A DNA stretch of 64,000 bases, from contig NZ_OMKA01000001.1 in NCBI RefSeq assembly GCF_900299525.1, positions 310,001 through 374,000 on the forward strand. Reading direction: 5' to 3'. Positions within the stretch are counted from its first letter, which is position 1, and every line of letters starts with the position of its first letter. The notes beneath the pieces were generated by a model. That model was given only the letters and a program-made list of their open reading frames with translations, had not been told where the DNA came from and did not search any database. The translations under genes and the position numbers were made by a program. Source of the DNA: Aquimarina sp. Aq78. GTDB taxonomy: Bacteria; Bacteroidota; Bacteroidia; Flavobacteriales; Flavobacteriaceae. Shown piece by piece: positions 1 through 8,443 of this stretch.

Positions 1-1
1 A

Positions 2-325
2 AAATTTAATTTATTACGAGCTAGACCATATCATTTAGATTCTAATATAAAACCCTTACATGAAATTCCTACACCTTCTTTTGCTAGCGGCCATACGTTA
101 TGGGCATATATACAAGCATATACATTAAGTGAATTAGTACCAGAAAAAAGAGATGAATTTATAGCTTTGGCTTATGAAATTGGTTTATCCAGAGAAATTA
201 TGGGAGTTCATTTTCCTAGTGATGAAGAAGTAGCAAGGCAAATAGCACATAGAATGTTAATGTTAATGTGGCATACAGATAAGTTTCAAAAAGATTTTGA
301 AGCTGCAAAAAGTGAATGGAAATAG
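2..325 (+). CDS. PAP2-family acid phosphatase, C-terminal part
   Basis: The reading frame is open from the window edge and ends with TAG at 323-325; the start lies outside the window. The last 107 residues carry the three pieces of the PAP2/class A acid phosphatase signature: an RARP near residue 8, PSFASGHT around residues 28-35, and SREIMGVHFPSD around residues 65-76, which holds the catalytic His and the Asp that orients it. Family members remove phosphate from monoesters or lipid phosphates, usually in the periplasm or membrane. The PSFASGH spacing resembles soluble class A phosphatases more than polytopic lipid phosphatases. Substrate cannot be assigned. Confidence 0.85.
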   Translation, partial: KFNLLRARPYHLDSNIKPLHEIPTPSFASGHTLWAYIQAYTLSELVPEKRDEFIALAYEIGLSREIMGVHFPSDEEVARQIAHRMLMLMWHTDKFQKDFEAAKSEWK

Positions 326-349
326 TCCACAAAAAATAAATATAATATA

Positions 350-1573
350 ATGAGTTCCTTCGATAAAATACATACAGTAGAAAACAACTTTGCAAAGAGT
401 AATCCTAATTATTTAAAAACCATGTTCGGCTCAACAGATATTATGCCGTTATGGATAGCCGATATGGATTTTGAAATAGCAAAACCAATACAAGACGCTT
501 TACAACAATTGGTAACAAGAAATATATACGCTTATGAATTTAATACTGAAGATGTATTTAAAGCCATTTCAGATTGGAATTTTAAACGTCATCAATTAAA
601 ATTAAATCCTAAATCATTTGTGCAAGTTTCCGGAGTACTTACAGGGATAGGCGTATTAATTAGAGAACTATCAGAAAAAGGTGATAATATTATGGTGCAA
701 ACACCTGTTTATCATCAATTTTACAAGGTTATTGAATCTGCAAATAGGAAAGTGGTTAGCAATAAATTAAAAGTTGTAGATAGTCATTATAAAATGGATT
801 TTGAGGATATGGAACGTAAGCTTAAAACTTTGAATATAAAAGCAATCTTACTTTGCAATCCACATAACCCTGTTGGTCGTGTATGGAATGAAGAAGAATT
901 ACAAAAGTTAGTAGATCTTGCTAATCAATATAATGTAACAATTATTAGTGATGAAATACATTCGGATATTGTGTATTCTAAATCACAATTTAATAGTATA
1001 GCTTCATTGGATAATAGTGAGAATCATATTGCTGTTATTGGTTCACCTGCCAAAACATTTGGTATGCAAAGTATTTCTAATGGTTATTTATATATAGCAA
1101 ATGAAAATATATTCAAGCAAGTAAAACACACCATTGGTTCTTTATATTTGGATCATGGGAGTATACACTCTGCTAATGCAACCATAGCAGCTTATACCAA
1201 AGGAGAAGAATGGTTAAATGATTTGGTAGTCTATCTAGAAAAAACAATGAATTGGATCATTGATTTTATAGAAAAAGAGTTACCCCAAGTTAAACTATAT
1301 AAGCCAGAAGGTACGTATCAAATCTGGCTAGATTTTAGCATGTTGAATTTATCGGATAATGCGTTAAAGCATTTAGTGGTTCATCAAGCTAAATTAGCCT
1401 TGACTCCTGGAGATTGGTTTGAAAAAAATCATATACAGTTTATGCGTATGAATATAGCTTCGCCATTGTCGAAAATTCAACAGGCATTCTATCAATTAAA
1501 AGAAGCTATTGATACTGGTATAGACCCTTCTTTTGATAAAAACACTAATGCTAACGACTGTTGTTCTTGTTAA
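350..1573 (+). CDS. PLP-dependent aminotransferase class I/II, MalY/PatB (cystathionine beta-lyase-like)
   Basis: A 407-residue fold-type I PLP enzyme. The Schiff-base lysine is K235 in SPAKTFGMQ. The NPHNPVGR segment (about 170-177) and D201 in SDEIHSD are the usual cofactor contacts, and the N-terminal PLWIADMDF stretch is typical of the MalY/PatB group. Relatives cleave the C-S bond of cystathionine or cysteine, giving pyruvate, ammonia and a thiol. It is cytoplasmic, with no signal peptide. It starts 24 bases after the upstream phosphatase stop, so it may be cotranscribed. The C-terminus NDCCSC is cysteine-rich and unusual. Class is secure; C-S lyase activity is an inference from subfamily. 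Confidence 0.88.
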   Translation: MSSFDKIHTVENNFAKSNPNYLKTMFGSTDIMPLWIADMDFEIAKPIQDALQQLVTRNIYAYEFNTEDVFKAISDWNFKRHQLKLNPKSFVQVSGVLTGIGVLIRELSEKGDNIMVQTPVYHQFYKVIESANRKVVSNKLKVVDSHYKMDFEDMERKLKTLNIKAILLCNPHNPVGRVWNEEELQKLVDLANQYNVTIISDEIHSDIVYSKSQFNSIASLDNSENHIAVIGSPAKTFGMQSISNGYLYIANENIFKQVKHTIGSLYLDHGSIHSANATIAAYTKGEEWLNDLVVYLEKTMNWIIDFIEKELPQVKLYKPEGTYQIWLDFSMLNLSDNALKHLVVHQAKLALTPGDWFEKNHIQFMRMNIASPLSKIQQAFYQLKEAIDTGIDPSFDKNTNANDCCSC

Positions 1574-1650
1574 TTTATTTAAATAATGTTGTGCACTAGT
1601 CACTACTTGACCTTAATATTAGTATTTATTTGATACTTTGAAAATAACTT

Positions 1651-2724
1651 TTAATGTGGATTGTTCTTTAAATGATCTTTTAGGATATCTCTGCCAAAGT
1701 CATTCGTTTTACTTCTGAAAATAGAATGAATATGATTTCTACTATTATCAAACTCTATAATAAATGTTGGGCCATGAATCAAATAGTATTGACTATCACT
1801 TCTTTGCGTATCTCCAATCCATGCAAAATAAATATTATCAAAACCAGCACTATCTATTTTTTCCATCTCTTCATGAGCCAAACTATGTTCGAGATTATGA
1901 ATGTATTCTTCAATAATAGTTCGTAAAAGTGTTTTTTGCGCCTTGTCTAATTCGGCTGCCTTAATTCCCCAGAATGCTGTGAGACGTTGCTCAGAATCAG
2001 GATTTGTAAGAATATCACGAGGCACTTTCTTGTCTTTCAATACGGCTTTCTTTTTTTGAGTTTCATCTAAACTATTTATAAACAAAAACCCTAAATCTTC
2101 TTCTTCACCTAATACTCGCCAACCAGCATATTCTGTTTCTCTTATTTCAGCTGGATCTGCACCTAAAAATAGAGGTGTAGAAGATATCTTCATATCGGCA
2201 AACGTAAAGTTTAATGATAAATGATGTCCTTCAAGTTTAAAACCCCAATTGGTATCTTTTTCAGGTTTATTCCAAAATGCAAAATAATATTGCTTGTGAC
2301 TCCATTTAAGATGTGGAACATTAAAATGTTTTTCTAAAATATTATCTAAATGCATTATTCCAGTTGTTTTTAGATACCCTTTTGAGCTAAGGAGTTCGGA
2401 TAACAGTTTATGAACTGCTACTCGTTGCGAATTGGTCATATCTCCTATACTAATCCCTTTTCGTTGTACAATACCCAATGGAAGATTAGTCCATTTGGTC
2501 CTTTCATTATCTTCAAAGGAGAGCAGGACTTTTGATTTGTCATCGAAAGTTCGAAAAGTATTTTGTGCCCTTAAAAGAACTCTTGTTTTAGCATTGATTA
2601 CGGTTTCAATGACTTTCTCATCCTCTGTTATACCTTTTGTCACGACAGTACTATTTTCTTGCGCATTATTGCAAGAAGGTAACATTACACATAATGTTAT
2701 AAAGACAATTATTTTTTTCATCAT
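1651..2724 (-). CDS. DUF3500-family lipoprotein
   Basis: A 357-residue protein with a lipoprotein signal (LPSC, lipidated Cys at residue 18). The segments KVLLSFED, YYFAFWNKP, W-GFKLEGHHLSLNF and PLFLGADPAEI are the recognisable pattern of the DUF3500 family, whose biochemical function I do not know. It is the last gene of a leftward operon (TonB receptor, YceI, PepSY, this gene), starting 7 bases after the PepSY gene stop. The association with an outer-membrane receptor suggests cell-envelope work, perhaps on the imported ligand; that is inference only. Confidence 0.8.
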   Translation of the reverse strand: MMKKIIVFITLCVMLPSCNNAQENSTVVTKGITEDEKVIETVINAKTRVLLRAQNTFRTFDDKSKVLLSFEDNERTKWTNLPLGIVQRKGISIGDMTNSQRVAVHKLLSELLSSKGYLKTTGIMHLDNILEKHFNVPHLKWSHKQYYFAFWNKPEKDTNWGFKLEGHHLSLNFTFADMKISSTPLFLGADPAEIRETEYAGWRVLGEEEDLGFLFINSLDETQKKKAVLKDKKVPRDILTNPDSEQRLTAFWGIKAAELDKAQKTLLRTIIEEYIHNLEHSLAHEEMEKIDSAGFDNIYFAWIGDTQRSDSQYYLIHGPTFIIEFDNSRNHIHSIFRSKTNDFGRDILKDHLKNNPH

Positions 2725-2731
2725 ACTAGTA

Positions 2732-3289
2732 TTATCTAATTAAAAATAAGAATATAAAAGGGAAAATTAAACCCAATGTTGCCAGCCACCAACCACGCTT
2801 TTTAAAACTGTTTTTCCCTTTAGCTATAAACATTCCGGTAATGGCAATCGTGAGCATGGCCACACCAAAAATATCAGAAAACCATATCCACCATTTATTA
2901 GTGGTTTTATGTAGAATAGTCATTTGTCCTAATAAAGGAATGGTTTGAACATATTCGATTTCACCTTTACCTGTTTTTGAATCCAGGGAAGCAAAAGCAT
3001 CTTCAAAATATAGTCTTATAGTATTTCCACTTTTTCTATTACTTCTATATTCTTCTTCTGAGATCTCTTTAGCTACTTCTTTTAAGAATTCATCTGTAAT
3101 TTGAGTATCATCAGAAGGTATTTCGATTTGAAAAGTTTCAGTTTTTACGGTATATTCCTGAGGATCAAAATTGGTTCTGTGATTCAAGGCTATACCCGAA
3201 ACTGAAAAAGCAATAATTAATCCTACATAGAAGTAGCTTATATCTCTATGTAGGTTTCTATTTAATAATGTTCTTGCTTTTTTATTCAT
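2732..3289 (-). CDS. PepSY-associated transmembrane protein
   Basis: A 185-residue protein with a first membrane segment around residues 16-36 containing the GIALNHR motif, an extracytoplasmic PepSY-like region (about 40-130), and two C-terminal membrane helices (about 133-155 and 163-184). Short PepSY_TM proteins of this kind occur beside TonB receptors in Bacteroidota and are related to ferric reductase-like membrane proteins. The gene sits 2 bases behind YceI and 7 bases ahead of the DUF3500 gene, so translation is probably coupled. A role in metal or electron handling during receptor-mediated uptake is plausible but unproved. Confidence 0.8.
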   Translation of the reverse strand: MNKKARTLLNRNLHRDISYFYVGLIIAFSVSGIALNHRTNFDPQEYTVKTETFQIEIPSDDTQITDEFLKEVAKEISEEEYRSNRKSGNTIRLYFEDAFASLDSKTGKGEIEYVQTIPLLGQMTILHKTTNKWWIWFSDIFGVAMLTIAITGMFIAKGKNSFKKRGWWLATLGLIFPFIFLFLIR

Positions 3290-3291
3290 TT

Positions 3292-3852
3292 TTAACTTTT
3301 TGCCATTTCTAAGTTAATTATAACTTCAACTTCTTCACCTATTGAAGCACTTCCTGGTTTTCCTACATTGAAATCGGTACGATTGATGGTTGTTGTAAGC
3401 TTTAGCCCGGCTTTTTCACCACGGTCATTTTTGAGTATTCCGTTTAGTTTACCTGTGAAAGAAACTTTTTTAGTAACACCTTTGATTGTAATGTTTCCTT
3501 TTAATAGAAAGGTATTTTCTCCTGTCTTTTTAAATGAAGAGCTTTTAAATGTGATATTGGGATGCTTTTCGACTCCAAAAAAATCATCAGCTCTTAGATG
3601 ATTATCTCTTCGTGAGTTTTTCGTATTAATACTTGCTGTTTGAATAGTAACATCGAATTTTGGACTACTAAAATTATCTCCTGTTATTGCTTCAATATCG
3701 AATTGATCAAAAGACCCTGTGGTTTCTGATATTACTAAGTGTGAAACGGCAAAGTTGATTGATGAATGACCTAAATCGAGTTTCCAGGTGGATTGTGCGT
3801 TAAGAGTAAGTGTCACTAAAACTAAAAATGTTGTCAAAAATGTTGTTCTCAT
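3292..3852 (-). CDS. YceI-family periplasmic protein
   Basis: 186 residues with a signal peptide ending near residue 19 (LNAQ). The YceI lipocalin-like fold is shown by WKLDLGHSSINFAVSHL at the mature N-terminus, LRADDFFGVEKHPNITFKSS in the middle and KVSFTGKLNG later. YceI proteins form a beta barrel that binds isoprenoid or other long lipophilic molecules in the periplasm. Length is normal. It lies between the TonB receptor (24-base gap) and the PepSY protein (2-base gap), so it likely shares their promoter. Ligand unknown. Confidence 0.9.
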   Translation of the reverse strand: MRTTFLTTFLVLVTLTLNAQSTWKLDLGHSSINFAVSHLVISETTGSFDQFDIEAITGDNFSSPKFDVTIQTASINTKNSRRDNHLRADDFFGVEKHPNITFKSSSFKKTGENTFLLKGNITIKGVTKKVSFTGKLNGILKNDRGEKAGLKLTTTINRTDFNVGKPGSASIGEEVEVIINLEMAKS

Positions 3853-3876
3853 TATATTTAATTTATTTGTTATGTA

Positions 3877-6246
3877 TTAAAATCTTCTAGAGCCCGAGTA
3901 TTGCATGGCCTCACCTTTACCAAAGCCATAGCTTAAGCCAAAAGTGATAAAGCGACCTCTTTGATTACGGTTATAAGTAGAAAAATTAGGTTGATCTGTA
4001 GTAAATTCAAATACCCTTGTTTCAAAAACATCTCTAACACTTAAATTGGCAACAATTTTACCTTTGAAGATCTTTTTGCGTAACCCCAAATTGGCAAATA
4101 AGTTATCCTCTTGTTGCCCTTGTATGGTTTTAAAACTTGACCTGTAGTTACCAGAGATTTCAAAATCAAAACCTGCAGGCAATTTTATTTTGGTAGTAAC
4201 TCTAGAATTCCAACGAGTACCATCAAAATCTAAAGAATTTCCTTCAAAACTTCCTTTTCGGTTAAAAGTATTCCAGTTAAAATCGGCCGTGATTGTTCCC
4301 CATTTAAAAGGACTGTATTTGGTATTGAATTCTATTCCTTTTGTATTGTTTGTTCCTGCATTAATAGGCAAACGTGTGCTAATACCATCTTCAAATGTAG
4401 TTACATCCTCTATGACATCTTTGGTATAATGATGATATAAACCCAGATTAAAAGAAGTTTTTCCAATTTTGAAAATACTGATCAATTCATAAGAATCTGT
4501 AAATTCTGGTTGTAAATCCGGATTTCCTGTTGAAATGTTGAAGTTATTTCTGATATTAAAGAATGGGTTTAAATCCCATAGTCTAGGCCTGTAAACACGT
4601 TTTGAGTACCCGGTTTGAAGCGATACATTATCAGAAATTTTATAAGATATATGAGCACTTGGAAAAAGGTTTGTATAATTTTGAGTGTTTTCTTCGTTGG
4701 TATTCTGTAAAATCGTTTTTAAGTCAGTGCTTTCTAGTCGTAAACCGCCTTTAAGGCCCCATTTATCCCCTTCAAACCCTAAGGTTCCATAAACACCCAA
4801 TACATTCTGATTGTAATCGAATAAGTTTGTAAGATTAGGGTCTATCACCAAACTTCCACTTTCAATGGTTCCTACCTGATAATCGTTGGATACATCATTC
4901 AATATATATTGAGATCCCAACTCTATTGTATATTTTTCTGCAAAAGGACGTGTATAATCTAACTTAAAAGTATAGCGTGCTTCTTTAAAATCGGTTGCTG
5001 TTTGTTGATCAAAATTTTCACGTGAGCCAAAAGAGGTCCTATCCTTAAAATTTGACGATTGGTCTTTACCAAAAAACGACCCCAAAGCACTGAATGTCAG
5101 ATCGTGATCTTCATGGTTTTTAAAATCTTTTTTGTATTGAAACTCGTATTGCCATTTAGGATTGGTCGCCTCTGTTTCTTCAGTTCTTGTCCAGCTTTGT
5201 GTCAATACTTCCGATTCGTTAAATGAAAACAGGTTTGTTGATGCTTCGTCTTCGACCTCGTAAGCAAAACTTCCAGAAAGTGTAAAAACATTACTATCGT
5301 TTAAATGATAGTCCGTTCCTAACAGGATATTGTAAAAAGTCTCATTTTTATCGCCATCACCTACAGATCGCAGTTGAGTATTATTTAGAAGATCATTATT
5401 CTCTGAAATTCTTTCTGTTGGGAAGGTTCTATGGCCAATACCAAATTGCGTAAATAGATTGAACTTTTCAGTACGTTTATTAAGGCTTACACCAATACTG
5501 TTACTGTTAGGAATACCTACATTTAGAGAAATAGATCCATTTAACCCTCGTTTTTCTTCTTTTTTAAGAACAATATTAATAATACCCGATGTTCCCTCGG
5601 CATCATATTTTGCAGATGGATTAGTAATGACTTCTACACGGTCTATCATTTCTGCAGTAATGGTTCCCAAAGCATTGCTTCCTTGATCGGTAAGCACAGA
5701 TGGTTTTCCATTAATAAGCATTTGTACTCCCTGACTTCCTCTTAAACTTATTTGTCCTTCGATATTTACATTTACAGATGGTACATTATTCAATACCTCT
5801 AGTGCACTGGCTCCGGCAGTACTTAAATCTTTTCCGACATTGAAAACACGTTTATCTAACTTGAAAACGGTTTGCGACACTTCTGCAGAAACAACGACTT
5901 CGTCTAATTGCTCTTTATCTTCTTCCAATAGTATTGTTCCTAAATCTATATTACCTTTTTTTTGCTGATAAGTACTTAGTATTTTCTTTTGAAAACCAAT
6001 AAAGCTTACTTCTATAATAAAGTTGTTTTCTATAGTAGAAAATTCAAATGATCCGTCTCTAGAGGTTGTGGTACCTGTTATAGGTTTTTGAGTTGTTTTA
6101 TCTGCAATTAAAACCGTGGCAAACTCAATGGGTTGTTGTGATGTTGCTTCAACAATTTTTCCAGAGATAGTTTTGGACTGTGCATTTACAATACAAGTAG
6201 TAAATAGTATTAAAAAAAAGTTAGTTATTAGAAATATTCGCTTCAT
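3877..6246 (-). CDS. TonB-dependent outer-membrane receptor with CarboxypepD_reg-like N-terminal domain
   Basis: 789 residues. A signal peptide (about 1-22) is followed by a carboxypeptidase regulatory-like domain (about 23-110, with FATVLIAD and GSFEFSTIE), a plug (about 118-225, VEVITNPSAKYDAEGTSGII) and an outer-membrane beta barrel ending in aromatic Phe. This matches the outer membrane beta-barrel type 3 family common in Flavobacteriia; no SusD partner follows, so it is not a canonical SusC. It heads the leftward operon with YceI, PepSY and DUF3500 genes and is divergent from a LytS/LytTR pair, with a tandem repeat in the shared intergenic region. Ligand unknown. Confidence 0.88.
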   Translation of the reverse strand: MKRIFLITNFFLILFTTCIVNAQSKTISGKIVEATSQQPIEFATVLIADKTTQKPITGTTTSRDGSFEFSTIENNFIIEVSFIGFQKKILSTYQQKKGNIDLGTILLEEDKEQLDEVVVSAEVSQTVFKLDKRVFNVGKDLSTAGASALEVLNNVPSVNVNIEGQISLRGSQGVQMLINGKPSVLTDQGSNALGTITAEMIDRVEVITNPSAKYDAEGTSGIINIVLKKEEKRGLNGSISLNVGIPNSNSIGVSLNKRTEKFNLFTQFGIGHRTFPTERISENNDLLNNTQLRSVGDGDKNETFYNILLGTDYHLNDSNVFTLSGSFAYEVEDEASTNLFSFNESEVLTQSWTRTEETEATNPKWQYEFQYKKDFKNHEDHDLTFSALGSFFGKDQSSNFKDRTSFGSRENFDQQTATDFKEARYTFKLDYTRPFAEKYTIELGSQYILNDVSNDYQVGTIESGSLVIDPNLTNLFDYNQNVLGVYGTLGFEGDKWGLKGGLRLESTDLKTILQNTNEENTQNYTNLFPSAHISYKISDNVSLQTGYSKRVYRPRLWDLNPFFNIRNNFNISTGNPDLQPEFTDSYELISIFKIGKTSFNLGLYHHYTKDVIEDVTTFEDGISTRLPINAGTNNTKGIEFNTKYSPFKWGTITADFNWNTFNRKGSFEGNSLDFDGTRWNSRVTTKIKLPAGFDFEISGNYRSSFKTIQGQQEDNLFANLGLRKKIFKGKIVANLSVRDVFETRVFEFTTDQPNFSTYNRNQRGRFITFGLSYGFGKGEAMQYSGSRRF

Positions 6247-6350
6247 ATTTAGAATCTTAATTAATCGAAATCAAAATTCACAAAGCGAAATAGATTCGTA
6301 AAATAAAACACGTGAACTACAACACTTTTACCTTAAACAGCTTAACAGTA

Positions 6351-6378
6351 GTTTACCTCTAACTTTTTGTCGTTTACC
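6351..6378 (+). promoter_or_regulatory. Tandem GTTTACC direct repeat, candidate LytTR site
   Basis: GTTTACC occurs at 6351-6357 and 6372-6378, exactly 21 bases apart; a third TTTACC lies at 6327-6332. LytTR regulators bind paired 9-10 bp direct repeats of the type (T/A)(A/C)(C/A)GTTN(A/G)(T/G) about two helical turns apart, which this fits in spacing and in the GTTTA core. It lies between the divergent TonB receptor operon and the LytS/LytTR genes, so either could be the target. Confidence 0.5.
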
Positions 6379-6431
6379 CTATAATACATGAAGCTTACAG
6401 TAAATAGTAAGAGCATATTTAATAATTCCTA

Positions 6432-6439
6432 TATTTTTG
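6432..6439 (+). promoter_or_regulatory. Bacteroidota -7 box TATTTTTG immediately before the LytS start
   Basis: TATTTTTG matches TAnnTTTG and ends four bases before the ATG at 6444. If used, transcription would begin at or near the start codon, giving a leaderless or nearly leaderless mRNA. No convincing -33 TTG was found, which would fit an activator-dependent promoter. Confidence 0.4.
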
Positions 6440-6443
6440 TTTT

Positions 6444-7472
6444 ATGAGGCATTTTTTAAAAGGCTGGAAAAATAAAGAATGGATATATCAAATCGTATTT
6501 TTTGTTATACTATTTATAGTATATTCTTTTGATAAGCACAATCCAGAAATAGAGTTATATCAAGTAGTGTTTTTTATTCATTATGTACTTATTTCTCTTT
6601 TTATAAGTTATGTTTTAGTTCCGTCTTTCTTTTACAAGAAAAAGTACCTCAAACTTGCAATTTCTTTGTTTTTAGTTTTTATGCTCGTCTATTTTATAGA
6701 AGAATTTGTTCTCGAAAAGATATTTTTTCCGAAAAGACGAGGGCGGCACATTTCAAGTGTTTTCTATACACTTATAGAAATTATGCCATTAATTATCATA
6801 ATGATAAGCTTCAAACTAGGATGGGATGCCAACAAAAAGCAAAAAGAAGTTGAGCAATTACAAATATCGGTACAAGAAAGTGAATTGCGGTTTTTGAAAT
6901 CGCAGATCAACCCTCATTTCTTATTTAATAACTTGAATAATCTATATTCATACGCTATTGAAAATTCACCCAAAACTCCTTCCATTATATTAGAATTATC
7001 TTCAGTTTTACGCTATATGTTATATGATTGTAAAGAGAATCTGGTTTCACTTGAAAAAGAAATCAAACATCTAGATAATTTTGTTAGGCTTAATGAACTA
7101 CAAATTGAAGAAAGAGGAAATGTAAATTTTAGTATTACTGGAGTCACCAATGATTATCAAATTGCTCCATTAATATTAGTGGTTTTTATAGAAAATGCCT
7201 TTAAACATAGTAATGCAAGCCAAAGCGACAATATTACTATTGATATAAAAATTAATATTGAAGAAAATAATAAGTTAACTTTTATTTGCGAAAATAGCTT
7301 TTCTCCAAACGCAAACAATCAAAATTTATCTAAGGGCATTGGTTTGAAGAATGTGAAAAAACGTCTCAATCTTTTGTATCCAGAAAAGCATAATCTTATA
7401 ATAGAAGAAGAAAATAACAGATATAAAGTGCTTCTTTCTTTATATTTAAATACATATAAGGAGTATGTCTAA
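6444..7472 (+). CDS. LytS-type sensor histidine kinase (pair 1)
   Basis: 342 residues. Four membrane segments (about 15-30, 43-62, 68-90 and 108-125) are followed by a short coiled linker and the His_kinase (LytS/YehU) domain. The phosphoacceptor is H158 in INPHFLFNNLNN; the N box is ENAFKHS with N251, and GIGLKNVKKRLNLLYP closes the ATP lid region. There is no large extracytoplasmic domain, so the signal is likely sensed within the membrane. It overlaps the next gene, its response regulator, by 8 bases. Neighbouring genes point to the divergent TonB receptor operon as a possible target. Confidence 0.9.
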   Translation: MRHFLKGWKNKEWIYQIVFFVILFIVYSFDKHNPEIELYQVVFFIHYVLISLFISYVLVPSFFYKKKYLKLAISLFLVFMLVYFIEEFVLEKIFFPKRRGRHISSVFYTLIEIMPLIIIMISFKLGWDANKKQKEVEQLQISVQESELRFLKSQINPHFLFNNLNNLYSYAIENSPKTPSIILELSSVLRYMLYDCKENLVSLEKEIKHLDNFVRLNELQIEERGNVNFSITGVTNDYQIAPLILVVFIENAFKHSNASQSDNITIDIKINIEENNKLTFICENSFSPNANNQNLSKGIGLKNVKKRLNLLYPEKHNLIIEEENNRYKVLLSLYLNTYKEYV

Positions 7473-8169
7473 AACTTGTATTATTATTGAAGATCAACCA
7501 CCTGCTCAACGTATTCTACAAAAATACATTGCAGATATAGAAACGTTAGAATTAAAAGGTACTTTTTCTGATGCTTTAACTGCTTTGTCTTTTTTACAAA
7601 AGAATACTATTGATCTTATCTTTTTGGATATCCATTTACCCAAAATTTCTGGTATCGATTTTCTGAAAACTATTCATAATCCGCCTAAAACTATCTTAAC
7701 AACGGCCTTCTCAGAATTTGCATTAGAAAGCTATGAATACAATATCGTTGATTATCTTTTAAAACCCTTTTCATTTCAGCGTTTTATACAAGCAGTCACA
7801 AAGGCATTTTATGAAACTAAAACAAATACTGAGTCAGATAGAGTAGTATCAAAACAAGAAGAAGATTTCTTTTTTATAAAATCAGGATATGATCTGTTTA
7901 AGGTTTCAGAAAAAGAAATAATGTTTATTATGGCAGATTCTGATTATACTCAAGTAAAAACTAAAAACAAAAGTTACCTGAGTTCAGAAACCTTAAAGCA
8001 ATGGAAAGAAAAACTCGATGACTCATTATTTTGCCAAGTACACAAATCGTACATTATAAATGTAAGGGCTATATCAAAATTATCAGGAAACCAAATTTAT
8101 ATTGGAGAAGAAAGAATTCCTATAGGTAGGGTTTATAAAGAAGATTTTGAAAGAAAGATTGGGCTTTGA
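7465..8169 (+). CDS. LytTR-family response regulator (pair 1)
   Basis: 234 residues: receiver domain (1-120) with acidic pocket IIIEDQ and phosphoacceptor D55 in LIFLDIHLP, the conserved TTAFSEFALESY and the K in DYLLKPF, then a LytTR DNA-binding domain (about 135-234, HKSYIINVRAISKL and IPIGRVYKE). It is translated with an 8-base overlap from its kinase. LytTR domains bind paired direct repeats; the GTTTACC pair upstream of the operon is the obvious candidate, suggesting autoregulation. Transcription should end at the hairpin near 8391. Confidence 0.9.
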   Translation: MSKTCIIIEDQPPAQRILQKYIADIETLELKGTFSDALTALSFLQKNTIDLIFLDIHLPKISGIDFLKTIHNPPKTILTTAFSEFALESYEYNIVDYLLKPFSFQRFIQAVTKAFYETKTNTESDRVVSKQEEDFFFIKSGYDLFKVSEKEIMFIMADSDYTQVKTKNKSYLSSETLKQWKEKLDDSLFCQVHKSYIINVRAISKLSGNQIYIGEERIPIGRVYKEDFERKIGL

Positions 8170-8206
8170 TAAAAACATAAGATAAAACAAAATATTTGTA
8201 TTGCAA

Positions 8207-8262
8207 TGTACTTATGCGGTGCGTATTCCGGGACTGTCGAGGGGATCACTTTGCTTAGGTGA
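8207..8262. repeat. Degenerate dispersed repeat, copy A
   Basis: The stretch holding GTACTTATGCGG, CTGTCGAGGGGATCAC and TTTGCTTAGGTG matches, with gaps, the stretch at 62496-62560 (GTACTTGCG, TGTCGATGGGTCACTTTGCT). Such TCGA-containing degenerate repeats are widespread between genes in flavobacteria. The copy lies in the intergenic gap between convergent genes; a short open frame across it is not convincing as a gene. Confidence 0.45.
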
Positions 8263-8390
8263 AAAGCTTTTTATTACTCAGATTTTATTTATTTTTTCTT
8301 CTCTAATGTTTCTCTTCTATGTTAATGGAACGCTCTTTTTGCGAAGAGACGGTAGGAGCATAGTAAAGTGTGTAAGATGGAATATTAGTT

Positions 8391-8425
8391 AAAAAGCCCC
8401 AAAACATATGTTTTGAAGCTTTTAA
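8391..8425. terminator. Bidirectional hairpin terminator
   Basis: AAAAGC (8392-8397) pairs with GCTTTT (8418-8423) and an inner AAAACAT pairs with ATGTTTT, giving an A-rich/T-rich stem readable from both strands. It lies between the convergent response regulator (ends 8169) and the leftward hydrolase gene (ends 8444), as expected for a shared terminator. Confidence 0.65.
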
Positions 8426-8443
8426 AATACAATGTAAATTTAG

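Noticed and set aside
8201..8392. 63-codon frame between response regulator and DUF1028 gene
   Set aside because: Lies across a degenerate dispersed repeat, with no signal or domain and poor start context; composition does not look coding.
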